A stretch of 64,000 nt of DNA, from contig CAIIXF020000007.1 of the NCBI GenBank assembly GCA_903813345.2, positions 7,881,730-7,945,729 of the forward strand, given 5' to 3'. Shown one piece after another: positions 10,728-22,106 of the stretch (positions are counted from its first letter, which is position 1; each line of letters begins with the position of its first letter). The position numbers and the translations under genes were made by a program. Origin of the DNA: Owenia fusiformis (taxonomy: Eukaryota > Annelida > Polychaeta > Sabellida > Oweniidae). A model generated the notes under the pieces. It searched no databases. It saw only the letters and a program-made list of their open reading frames with translations, and had not been told where the DNA came from.

Positions 10728-12650
10728 TGCACTATGGTTGGCCTATTAGTATAAAGAATACATGCGTTGTTTACGGGTGTGTAGGCGTTAATTACGCCCG
10801 TGTAGGCGTTAATTACGCCTGTGTAGGCGTTAATTACGCCCGTCAAAGCGTTAATTACGCCCGTTAAGAAGTGAATTCTATACGCGTTAAAACAAATACA
10901 GGCGTAAACTAACGGCGTCAAAATGTTCAATAGCGGGCGTCAAGACAGTATCTAACACCCGTTGAAAAACATCTATACGCCCGTCGAGTTCCTTTTAGCG
11001 CCGTGAATTATGAACCAATCAGCATCTTGCTTACATGATGACACGATGCATTATAGCTAAAAGTACAACTCCAAGATCCTTGTGCAAGTTAATAACATAC
11101 TCATGATTGTGCCAGGAACAACTGTTGCAATTGGAGGCATATGAAATATTATTTCTTTTCTGGGTATCTCGGTGCACTATTTGTGCAAATGTGAAAGATG
11201 TACATCGTATATTAAATGAGTTATGTATTCCTGGAAATAACATGTGACATATAAAGACGGCTGCTTTAAAAGATTCCAAAAAGTACACATCTCCCTAACA
11301 CCAAATTTGAACATATGTTGGCTAGGTATACTAGGTATATAGGCTCATTTGACATTTTCAGTACATTTTCAAAAAATGCCACATCTGCAGGATATAGTCT
11401 AGAGTCAATTTGCAGTTGATCAGATACTATAATTCTAGTATCTGGACACATCCTTTAGAGGGATACACTAGCGATCTGACTGTATAATGAGACTGTAAGC
11501 TGCAATGCATGTGAGCTTAATAAGTCCCTACCTAGGGGTCAATATAACCTACTTGAGATTTGTTTTGCTCATCGTATAGGAAAAGTAGTACTTAATACAC
11601 TAGTTCGCTACTTTGTAGATATATGGCACGTATATGTGTACATGTATTGGCAATTAATGTTTGGTGATAGCTAGTAGGAGTGTCGGGGACCGCTGACAGA
11701 TTATTATTTTGAACCAAAAAATTGAATTATATTTTTGGCGGTCTCAGTAAATCAATGGGGTAATCAGGTCCTACGTGCTTTTTACAGGCCCAGAAATCAA
11801 TGCTCGCTTATAAATGTAGCAAAATCTTTTTTCGTTCGTGGGATATTTTTTTCACCATATAACCGAACGGGAAGTTTTTGAATAGGACTACATGATCTGA
11901 ATGGATGTGAGGATTCGATGGGCTGGGATTTGAGAAATTATGATTTGAACTTTGCCAATTTTACATGTATTCCAATGGGTGAAAAAGTAAGTTGCTTTCT
12001 ACCTAATAGCCTACCTCTGAAGCCGACGCCTAGATTGGAGAATTATCCAAAAATCATCGTATTTAGAAACCAAACATGTATACCTTCTCAAAATATTCTG
12101 CAATTTTGTCGTTTCTACAATGGGTGTTGATAACTGCCAACACAGTACACGTCTCTTCAATTTGCCTTTTAATATGATTTACTAAAAATTCTCTTTGGTT
12201 AAATCTAGTTCAATCTTGAACGAATATTTAAGGACCTCAATGCAACACACTAAAATGTAAGCAGGCTTCTGATTGTTGTTTACAAGTGCAAGTATCTCGG
12301 AGTTGCTCTTTTAGCAAGGATGCATTAAATCATCATGTAAGTAAGGTTCTGATTGGTTTATAATTTACGGCGCTAAAAATAAACTCCACGGGCGTGAAGA
12401 TGTTTCTCAGCGCGTGTAAAATAACAGTCTTAACGCCCGTAATTAATAATTTAAACGCCGTAAGTTCACGCCTGTAAATGTATTCTGAACGCCCGTAGAA
12501 TTTACTTCTTCACGGGCGTAATTTACGCCTACACAGGCGTAATTTTACGTCAGCACGGGCGTAATTTTACATCTACACGAGCGTAATTAACGCCTACACA
12601 CCCGTAAACAACGCATGCATTCTTTATACTAATAGGCCAACCATAATGCA
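10728..12650. mobile_element. Foldback-type element with about 370-bp inverted arms
   Basis: The left arm (about 10728-11100) and right arm (about 12270-12650) are inverted copies. Both ends read tatggttggcctattagtat inward, followed by a stretch rich in GGCGTTAATTACGCC units. In the left arm four tandem 21-bp units (tgtaggcgttaattacgcccg) lie at about 10777-10862; the right arm has matching but more diverged units at about 12515-12600. Tandem near-palindromes inside long inverted arms are typical of foldback/Galileo-like elements. The interior (11100-12270) holds no recognisable transposase, so this copy looks non-autonomous. No target duplication could be fixed. Confidence 0.85.
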
Positions 12651-13664
12651 CGGCCTTCTTCCACGCCATCACTTGCCTAGCCATCTATATTTTCTGGAAA
12701 ATGCACCCGGCCCCTTTTCTCAAATTAGGTGCGGACTCTGTTCTTTATAGGCCTAGTCTATGTAGGTTTTAGGTTTTAGGAAAACATTGACTTTTGCACG
12801 TTGGTGTCGTTGTGCCTTTGTGATAGATCTCGCACCTTGTTGTGTATCAATTAAGAAAAAAACATAAAATACCTAACAGATTTCACCAGACCATGCACCT
12901 ATACATTTAGCGATTTATTAAACTTTCTCGTGAAAAAAATAAATATTGCAGTATTGAATTTTCTAGCAAATTTCGGCTATCCCCCTCCGTTCATTTTTGA
13001 CAAATAAATTGTAATAGATACATGTAGCTACATTAAGTTTATCTTTTCTTTATCTTTTTAAAGGATTGAAGTTTTTATAACACTTGAAGTGTTTTCTCTA
13101 AATTTAAACAGCCTATTCGTTTTTACAATACAGCGATGATGTTTTGATTATCTAGTGAATATACCTTACGAATGTGGAATGTGAGATAATTCCGAAAGTT
13201 CAAGATGTAGTTTTCCACTACACTGAAGTTACATCCTTTAACAATAAACGATAAAATACTTTAAACGTTCTTTTGTAATTCTAGCCTAGTAAACGGGTAT
13301 TTTCATTTGAACATAAAGAGTTGTATTTTAATTTGGTAGTCTGTGAACGTTTTTTCGTATTTCCTAAACTGGCAATACTGTACGCTCATCGTATTCCCAG
13401 CGCCACATATATTCTTTGGAAAACGCACCCCCCTCTCTCCCTTTTCAAATGTCACCCGACGCCCCAATTTAATATCGAAATATATCTTTATTCAAGTGCA
13501 CTCCAGAATTTAAGTGATTTAAGAAAAACCCATTCGGGTCGATATATATGCAACATTAATGACTGATTGGTTTAAATGAGATATAAAAATTAACTCGAGA
13601 GGCACGTCACTCAAAATAGTTGTAGACCTGTTGTAGATTAGGAGCAGAAACAATAAACTTCTCC
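12651..13664. other. Intergenic, minor dispersed repeat only
   Basis: No supported gene. Two similar stretches (near 12680-12725 and 13396-13450, with tatattctttggaaaa followed by cgcaccc and cccttttcaaa) suggest a dispersed repeat present twice in the same orientation. Confidence 0.4.
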
Positions 13665-13669
13665 ATCCA

Positions 13670-15366
13670 TTTTTATATTATAGTACTATGATAATACATA
13701 CTTATAATATACTACTATGTACTATACTATAATCCGGGGGGGGGGGTTCACTGTGTACAAAATTTGGCGGGGGTCCTAGGCTGAACCCTCAGATACCAAT
13801 ATATTCCCATACCAAAGTGTCAAATTTGGATGTGTTCCCATACTAACCAATATAGTGCCCAAAAGCCATACCAAATGCCCAAATATGAAACCAATGCCAT
13901 ATAAAATGTCGAAATATAGGACCAATGCCATACCAATGCCATGACTGGTCCAAAGTAGAATATTATCTGGGAAAAAAGCTATTTATTCAAACTGAAGAAG
14001 GTCCCAAGAAGAAGGTGATCTTTGAGGAAAACGAACCAAAACAACCTCATATTATGTGTAACTACTAGACCAATTCCATACCATAATTGTGAGATAACAT
14101 ATTTTCCATGACCATTCTCATACCAGAAAGTTGATATACAGGGTGTTCCAAAAGTAACAGGACTGGTGCTGGCATTTTGTCAATTCTGCACCGAGTGTGT
14201 TCAAATTTTCACAAATTGTACTTTGACGTTGTGCAACTAAAATTGTAAAGTCTCAGAAACAATGATAAAATGTGGGTAAAGTTATGGTTACTATAGTAAC
14301 GTGATATCACAACACCCGGGGCAACTTTTTCATGAAAATGTAGTATCTAACATTTTTATATAACTGAAGAAAGTATCTAATTCACCTATTACAATACAAT
14401 ATTTCTTGTTTGTTTTATTAGTTGCTTTATAGTTATGATGTTGCTATAAAACTCAGATTCAAGTATAATTTCATAATAATAATATTTATTCAATTTCCTG
14501 AAATATCATTATGTATAACAGTCTTCACAATTCACTGTTGAGTTTTTGAAAAGACCTAATTTGAAGCCAGTCATCCAACTTGATAAGGCGCCTGCCTGCA
14601 AGTCAGCGTTAAAGACCACTGCACTATAGCGGAGCTAGGTCTTAAAGTCTAAGACCATGCACCATAATCTTCTGATCATGCAATATCTAATTTTTATTTT
14701 TATATGGAGAATGGAATGCTAATCAGCGTGGCAAGATAGTTAAAGATGAGAATGACCTTCTCCAAGTCCTATCGACCCTGCATGACATGTCATCAAATGG
14801 GTTCACTCATGTGTTTGAGTCATGGATACTGAGTGCTACTCTTGTACTAACCCAAGAGGATCCTACTTTTCAAAGTAGAGGATACATAGGAATATCAAAT
14901 GATGTATTTAGCAAAAAATGTAATTCCCACCAGTTGTTCGATCCTAACTTTTATATGGGATGTACAAAATGCTTAAATTCTCTGTAACTTTCTGCGTGGA
15001 ATGTTGCCCCGGGTATTGTGATGTTATGTTACCATAGCAACCATAACTCTATCACAGTTTCATAATTTTTATCGAAACTTTGCATTTTTAGTAACAATAC
15101 ATGAAAGTATATTATGCACAATTTTGAAGACAATTGGTGCATATTCAACAAAATGCCAGCACCAGTCCTGTTACTTTTGGAACACCCTGTATCTGACCAT
15201 TTCCATCCCTCAAAAGTCATGATGAGGGGGCATTCTCATACCACATCCTAAAATTTGGGTCCATTGCCTTACCAAATGTCAAAAAAGATACCCCATGTGC
15301 GCCGAGGATCCCCGTCAAGGTTTATATACAGTGAAGACTATAATGTACTTATAATATAGTACTATG
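13670..15366. mobile_element. Outer inverted-repeat element interrupted by a younger insertion
   Basis: The left arm (13670-13800: tatagtactatg, poly-G, ttcactgtgtacaaaatttg, cgggggtcct) is mirrored on the right (15290-15366: ggatccccgtcaaggtt, tatatacagtgaag, tataatatagtactatg). Between them lies a degenerate repeat built on cataccaaatgcc and ccaatgccatacc. The TA-flanked element at 14139-15189 sits inside this one, so this is the older layer. Its right end reaches the first visible ZNFX1 exon. Confidence 0.6.
14139..15189. mobile_element. TA-flanked element with about 200-bp inverted repeats (mariner-like)
   Basis: Both termini read CAGGGTGTTCCAAAAGTAAC inward and are bordered by TA, as expected for Tc1/mariner-type insertion. 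The inverted arms extend roughly 200 bp, with the outer 42 bp nearly perfect (through ggactggtgctggcattttg) and later similarity such as gttatggttactatagtaac. The interior has no recognisable transposase; a 66-codon frame at 14787 matches nothing I know. Probably a non-autonomous element. Confidence 0.82.
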
Positions 15367-15389
15367 TTATTATTTGGGTATATTTTCAG

Positions 15390-18300
15390 AAAATCAGTCG
15401 AGGTCATTGGTTTTAAGAAGCTAGAAGGCATTACCAAAATGGACCCAGCGGACAGTGTGATAAGCCTTACCAGTGAAACAAGTGGGTTTCAGCCTCTTCT
15501 GGAAAGCCAGACAATTCGTCCTGATCTCATTTCTCTGGTTCTGAATGCCATGGTAAGAATATTCTATTCTGAATGCCCAAGTGAATTTGTGAGGCAACTC
15601 CTATCTATGATCCTAGACTCCTCTTTCCTAAAAGTCGCACTACCAGATTATTTGGCACAAGTTCTTGAAGATACTACTGCTAAAGGTACGAGACAGACAA
15701 AAGAAAATATCAAATATGCGCTGTCACTTTTGACGACAATAATTACAAAGAGTCCATGTAATTGGACAAGTTTACGTATCTCTTTCTCAGTACTTAAGAG
15801 CACCATAGAACAACTAGCCATTCGCCAAGTGAATCCCATAAATGAAGAAGAAATATCTGAAAAGCTCAAAACACTTGAAACCCTTAACACAACACAGAAC
15901 AGGAAACGGGAGGCAAAAGAAGAAGAAGAAAAGACGGCTCCAAATGACTTCCGAGAAATATCAATTTTACCAACAGTAAATGATATCCACACTACAGTAC
16001 CTCCCTTTCTTAGGAAGAACAAAGTGGACGGTGGATATGCTGATCTGAATGAATATCTAGATGTGCAATTTCGTTTGATGCGGGAAGATTTCATATCACC
16101 ACTCAGACGTGGAATTAAAGAAATCATGTCTCGCCATAATGACACAAAGCGACGAAAGAAATATCAAGATGTGTGGATATATGAAAATGTTCACGTGATC
16201 TCGCAGATCTATAAACCGCCAAACAGAATATGCCTTCGGCTGTCATTTGCCAAAGTAAACATCCGTTGGAGCTCGTCTAAGAGATTAGTTTACGGATCAA
16301 TGCTATGTCTCTCGAATGACGGATTCGAAACACTTCATTTCGTAACTGTGGCCGAGAGGGAAATCAGGGACTTGGTAAATGGTTTTGTGGAGGTTAACTT
16401 TGAAATTTCACCTGGAGAAAAGTTTGACGTTAATGGCACATTCCAGATGGCTGAAACAATGGCGTTCTTTGAAGCATATAAACACGTCCTAACAGCTCTT
16501 CAACAGATTAAAGCTGAAGATCTCCCATTTCAGCAATATATAGTGAAGTGTGAAAACAGAATAAACTCGCCAATGTACATGAGGGAAAACCCAGCAAAGT
16601 ACAATTTTGAGTCTTTAATGGCACTCCAGCGAAAAGGAAACCATGAACATACGACCAAAGAAGTGAATGTTTGCGAGTACGGTGAATGGCCAACTCCAGA
16701 GCAAATGAAGCTTGATGTTGCGCAACACAGAGCGATGCAACTGGCACTTACTAAAGAATTCGTCATTATCCAAGGACCGCCGGGTACCGGAAAAACTCAT
16801 GTTGGTTTAAAAATAGTCGATGTCCTACTTCAAAATAAATTTGTTTGGTCAGAGCCAGCTCCAAACCCACGTAACGTGCAAATTCTTATTGTATGTTACA
16901 CAAACCATGCATTGGACCAGTTCCTTGAAGGAATCGCCAACCAAGGTCATAAAGATATGGTTCGAGTAGGAAGCAGAAGTAAAAGTGATTCTCTGAAGCA
17001 GTATAGCTTGAAAGAAAAAAAGAGAATGATGCCTGGAAGAAATTATGTACATAACCCAAGAAGAAGACGAAGAAATGAAATTTTTGCTGGAATGAAAAGG
17101 AAGAAGGCGGAAATTGACAAAATAAATGCCCAAGTGATTGCCACCTACAATGGAATTGTGTCGTTAAATCGACATCATATTCAAGTAGTTAAATGGCTGG
17201 ATCCGTTCCTCTCTGAATACCTCGAAATCCAGAAACGATTAAAAGAACCTTATTCAAGAGAAAGAGGTCCTGACAATCGTAGATCATACGATGGAGATTA
17301 TCTAAAAGAAATTGACAGATGGAACAATGATAATGTACAACATCCTGGGTCAGAATATGGCTCTAGAGGCCATGGATTACATGACAGAAAACATAAAGAG
17401 TGGGGTCGAGGGAATAAACAAAACATTCGAGAGAGGCGACAAACGTCAAACCAATGGGACAAAGGTAAGGTTCAACACTATAGTTGGCATGATGCTCGAT
17501 TGTCAGTGAATAACCTGGATTACGATGATCCAGTTTATAAAAAGAAGGACAGTGATATAAAGGATGTTTTTCAAAATGTCACACGTCGCATGAAGTCGAG
17601 AAGATCAGCCAATAGGGATCGACGTAGCAATTGGGGAGAACCTGGTACAAGTCATGCATTAGCCAAAGATAAAGGGAGTGGGCATATGGGAGAGTATAAT
17701 GAAGACACAACTGAATTTCCTGTTATTCAAGTGGATGATAGACTGGAAGAGGGGGAGTTGGAAGATGAGAATAAAGATGACCAAGAAACACATCACACTG
17801 ATAGCCGTGAGGTTATAGCAGCTTCCGATGACGAAGCGGTTTATATGGAAAATGAACGAAGACCAGATGTAGACGATAGTTATGAACAAGACGGTGATGA
17901 GTCTATGGATGATCTTAGTGATGATTTTAGTGTTCATGATGAAAACTTGGCTTTAGAATTGATAGATGCCAATAGTTTTGCAGACAGTTGGAAACAGGAC
18001 CAGTGGTTGGAGATAATCAGAGATGTAGATAGGTATAATCTCCTTACTCAACGGATACAACTTTTGATTAATAGCGACGACAAGATGGATGAAGAAGAGG
18101 CTCAACAGTGTCTTCCAGATCAACTAGATAGAAATGATCGCTGGAGACTGTACAGATACTGGATTGATACAGGATACAGAAACGAATTGCTTGCCCAAGT
18201 GAAGGAGTGTGATGAAGAGTATGAAACGTTTGCAAAACGCCTACGTGAACTCAACTTAGAAGAGGATTTTGAGATTTTGCGTAACACAAATGTTATTGGT

Positions 18301-21019
18301 ATGACAACAACTTGCGCAGCAAGATACCACTCCATTCTCAGAAGAATCCAACCCAAGATAATAATCATAGAAGAAGCTGCGGAGGTGCTTGAAGCCCATG
18401 TTATAACAACACTAAGCCAGGGATGTGAACACCTAATTCTCATAGGGGATCACAAGCAATTGCGACCAAAACCAACAGATTTCAATCTTGAGAAGAATTA
18501 CAACTTGGGTGTGTCTTTGTTTGAGAGGATGATCAACAATGGTATGCCGTACGAATGTCTACAGCTGCAACACAGAATGAGACCAGAGATAAAAGATCTT
18601 CTTAGCGATATCTACCCAGATTTGAAAAACCATCCATCAGTATTGTCATATCCAAACGTTAAAGGTGTCAGCAAAAACATGTTTTTCATCAACCATACAG
18701 AGTTGGAAACAATAACGTGGAGCAAAACGTCTAAAGAAAACCAGCACGAGGCAAACTACGTTGTAGCGTTGAGCAAGTATTTTTTGCAGCAGGGATATAC
18801 ACCAAAGGCCATCACGATCCTAACTCTCTATTCTGGCCAAATGTTTGCCATAAGGAGCGCCATGGATAGTTCTATCAATGTGAGAGTATGTGTTGTTGAT
18901 AACTACCAAGGAGAAGAAAACGACATCATAATTCTGTCCCTTGTAAGGAGCAACGATGATGATAGCATTGGATTCCTTAATGTTGATAACAGAGTGTGTG
19001 TAGCTCTTTCTAGAGCCAAAGTAGCATTCTATGCTATTGGAAACATCGAGATGCTTGCAAACAACAGTGATCTGTGGAGAAATCTGCTTGAGAGGCTTAG
19101 AAAAACAGGTAGTATCGGTGACCACTTGGAACTGTATTGTCAGAATCATCCCAAGGAGTATCACATAAAGGCAAAGACAGCGAAAGACTTTAAGAAAGCT
19201 CCAGAGGGAGGGTGCTCAAAGATGTGCGAAATTCGGTTACAATGTGGCCATACGTGTCCCAGGTTCTGTCACATTGATGAATCGCATAACGATGTTCAAT
19301 GTGTGAAGAGGTGCCAGATAAAGTGCAAAGCTGGATTGCACTTGTGTCGACGTAAATGTTGTGAGCGGTGTGATCATGATCCCTTCTGTTGTAAAAATGT
19401 AGAAAAACATATGCCAGGTTGTGGACACGCTCAAGCGATGCCCTGTTATTTAGATCCAAAGCTTGTGGGTTGCGAGACTCGGTGTGAGAAAAAGCTTAAT
19501 TGTGGACATCAGTGTCAGAATAAATGCGGAACGTTTTGCACATCTGCTTGTAAAGAACCAGTCGAGGTGAACTTGAAATGTAGCCATAGGAGAAAAGCTG
19601 CATGCTATCTTGTTTCGGGAACGTCCGATGAAATAATCAGTTGTGACAGCCCATGTGAAGAAATTCTTGACTGCGGACACGTATGTCCCGGGACATGCGG
19701 CTTATGCATTAAAGGGAGATTACACCAACCATGTTCGCAACCATGTGGGCGTATTTTGGTATGTGGACATACCTGTAAAAGCAAATGCTCTTCAAAATGT
19801 CCACCGTGTGAGGAACCTTGCCCGACCCGATGCAAGCACAACAAATGTGACAAGCTATGCGGGGAAAAATGCACGCCTTGCATGGAGCAATGTGAATGGA
19901 GATGTAAGCACTACGCCTGCAGCAAACCATGCAGTGAACCATGTGACAGACCGAAATGCATGTCCAGATGCGATAAAAACGTATTTTGTGCCAAGTGTAC
20001 TGCTTGTTTTGAACATGTGACGGCATTTCAGAAAGTTGCTGCAGTAGTAAGACCAAGATGCATCGGTGCATGTGGTGAACGTTGCATTGAGAAATGTCGA
20101 ATGTGCAACGACGCTGAAATAACTGAAGTTTTCTTTGGAACAGAAGATGAGCGGAAGGCGACGTTTGTTGAGCTGGAAGACTGTGGACACATCTTTGAAA
20201 TTACCAGCCTGGATAAATGGATAGATGATAGCGATCAAACTGGTACCAGCACTGGTATACAATACAAACTTTGCCCAAAGTGTAAAACTCCGATTCGCAA
20301 AAACTTACGCTATGGGGATTCAATCAAAAAAATGGATGCAAACGTTGAGATGGTGAAGGATAAAATACTTGGCAGTGAAGAAGAAATAAAAGCTGCTCGT
20401 TTGCGCCTTGCAACTGCAGGTAATCGTGGTCGACAAATGTACACATGTTTTCAAGAAATGATCCAAGATCCACCAATAATGTGTGTCGACTCCATTAATA
20501 CCAAAGCAGGTCGTATTATCATGGATACACGTTGTAAAAAGTTGAACATTGAAATTAAGAGAATCATTAAGGAGGTCGATGATAAGAAAGACGAGGGAGA
20601 GAAGGCACCGGAAAAATTACACAATGAAAGGTTTCGAGAGTTATCTGACGAACTTATGACAATAATGCAATGGATTCGACTTAACCGATACATATTCAGC
20701 GAGAAAGAAGTAAGGGAATTTAATCAAGAAATGCGAAGAGTGATACTCCTCGGTAAGGCGTATGCCCTGGATTACAAAGCTTCTCTCGTCAATAGCCCAG
20801 AAAATGATCACAGAGGTAATATTAAGACTGACGTCATTGATGCAATACAGCACATGAACGTGATAGATGAAGATACAATGAAGGACATTTCCAAGCGACT
20901 GGAAAACCTGGAAAAGAAAATTTCTCCGAGTGGTCTTGGAATTAGTGATTTGGAGAAGAAGGATATCATCGCTGCTATGGATTTCAAGAAGAAAGGGCAT
21001 TGGTACAAGTGTCCGAAAG
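15390..21019 (+). CDS. ZNFX1: ZNFX1-like helicase/zinc-finger protein, large exon
   Basis: One uninterrupted exon codes nearly the whole NFX1-type zinc finger-containing protein 1. Residue numbers count from the in-frame ATG at 15364. The N-terminal region (VIGFKKLEGITKMDPAD) is followed by the SF1 helicase: Walker A GPPGTGKT at 471-478, motif II EEAAE at 1003-1007, motif III GDHKQLRP near 1029, motif IV QHRMRP near 1069, motif V NYQGEENDIIILSL near 1180 and motif VI VALSRAK near 1213. A long charged, low-complexity insertion (about 620-860) separates motifs I and II. Cysteine/histidine-rich NFX1-type fingers (CGHTCPRFC, CGHQCQNKC, CGHVCPGTC, CGHTCKSKC) span about 1260-1590. The exon ends inside the RZ finger at GHWYKCPKG. 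The real start is probably in an upstream exon: an acceptor (tattttcag, 15381-15389) precedes KSVEVIGF, and 15364-15389 looks intronic. Known family roles are cytosolic nucleic-acid sensing and antiviral defence in vertebrates and small-RNA inheritance in nematodes. Confidence 0.95.
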
Positions 21020-21358
21020 GTAAAACTCTAGTATTCTTGCACCGATTGTTTTTAACACAATTCACATTTCACTAACTTGATTCGGTGGACTACTACTCAT
21101 GTTGTGAAACCCAATTTTAATGAATGCACAGTGACACGAATGATAGCGATTGTAATACACGAAATTATACACGAAATTGTTTCAACTTATTAATCAAATT
21201 GGGAATCCTAGAATACTATGAGAGCTGCTATATAGAGTCAAATAATTCAAAACACGGCTTTATTATTAACATCAGGCTGCTTTGTTTAACCCCCGGTTTA
21301 ACCATCATCAACCCTTGTTTCATAGTCATTCTTGATAGTCCGTGCTTTATATTTCCAG
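21020..21358 (+). other. ZNFX1 last intron
   Basis: Donor gtaaaa at 21020 and acceptor atatttccag ending at 21358. Removing it joins ...CPK-G to HIYSIGECGG in frame, restoring the conserved RZ-finger sequence. Reading through the intron gives an immediate unrelated tail and a stop at 21075. Confidence 0.92.
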
Positions 21359-21549
21359 GCCATATTTATTCAATTGGTGAATGTGGCGGAGCAACGGAGG
21401 AGGCCAAATGTCCAGAATGCGGTACAGTGATTGGTGGAAGCAGTCATCGTCTTCGCCAGGATAACACTGTTGCAACAGAAATGGATGGTGCACACCATTC
21501 AGCTTGGTCTGAACAAGCCAACTTAATGAATTATCAGGAGTTTGCTTGA
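21359..21549 (+). CDS. ZNFX1: ZNFX1 terminal exon, RZ-type zinc finger end
   Basis: The exon begins gc-cat, completing the glycine codon begun at 21019, and runs to TGA 21547-21549. It codes HIYSIGECGGATEEAKCPEC followed by GTVIGGSSHRL, the second half of the RNF213/ZNFX1 (RZ) finger with its C...C-x2-C and H ligands. A tail of about 30 polar residues ending in NYQEFA follows. In family members this finger closes the protein, so the gene model ends here. Confidence 0.93.
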
Positions 21550-21871
21550 AGAACGTTAAATTATATGGTATATGGAACAAGTAGACTATGATGAATGGAT
21601 TGGAGATGAAACATTTTATGGAGCACTACATGGTGAATGAGTAGATCACCCGTTGTCTTCTGGACTAAAATTGTTAATAGCTAAAATTACAAAGTTATTC
21701 ATATTTATGCTTGAACACTACATGTAAAGCTTCAGTCACATTTTCTCTATGGCCGAAGCCAACAGACGGCAGTTGAATTCGTGAATGCCAGTTGTGTCCA
21801 TTTTAATCAGTCCACTACAATTGCTCAAAGACAAGTTGTACATCCATCAGTTTTACGTATTTGATGCATAG

Positions 21872-21955
21872 TTATGCCTTGGTCACATTTGCTCCTATTT
21901 TCTCTACGGCGCCCGGCCCGGGCGATGGATCGGAGCAAATGTCACCAAGGCATAA
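21872..21955. repeat. Near-perfect hairpin in presumed ZNFX1 3' UTR
   Basis: A 24-bp arm (ttatgccttggtcacatttg plus ctcc) is mirrored by ggagcaaatgtcaccaaggc plus ataa with one mismatch. The loop of about 36 bases contains the GC-rich palindrome cccggcccggg-like core. It is likely a small MITE remnant or a stable RNA stem. Confidence 0.85.
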
Positions 21956-22100
21956 GATACATACTTTTGTTGTATAGGATACGACCCATATCTATTGGAC
22001 AAAGAAATCATATAAGCCTTGGAAATCATCATTAACATCTAAATTTTTGTTGCTCTTTGCCTATATGTTATAACAGTCTTGATTCAAATATGTTATGTGT

Positions 22101-22106
22101 AATAAA
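22101..22106 (+). terminator. Candidate polyadenylation signal of ZNFX1
   Basis: AATAAA about 550 bases after the ZNFX1 stop codon, in AT-rich sequence. The palindromic insertion at 21872-21955 would lie inside the 3' UTR if this signal is used. Confidence 0.4.

Noticed and set aside
14575-14650. tRNA-like stretch (ggcgcctgcctgcaagtcagcg)
   Set aside because: It resembles an anticodon arm but has no convincing B box or acceptor stem. It lies inside the TA-flanked element and could at most be a decayed tRNA-derived piece.
15364-15389. ATG at 15364 as the true ZNFX1 start
   Set aside because: MLLFGYIFR corresponds to a pyrimidine-rich intron end (tattttcag). The family-like N-terminus continues upstream of GFKKLE, so an earlier exon is more likely, though I could not find it.
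21124-21358. ZNFX1 last exon starting at the ATG near 21124
   Set aside because: The region is intron. The frame there has no conserved sequence, and conservation begins exactly at the acceptor at 21358.
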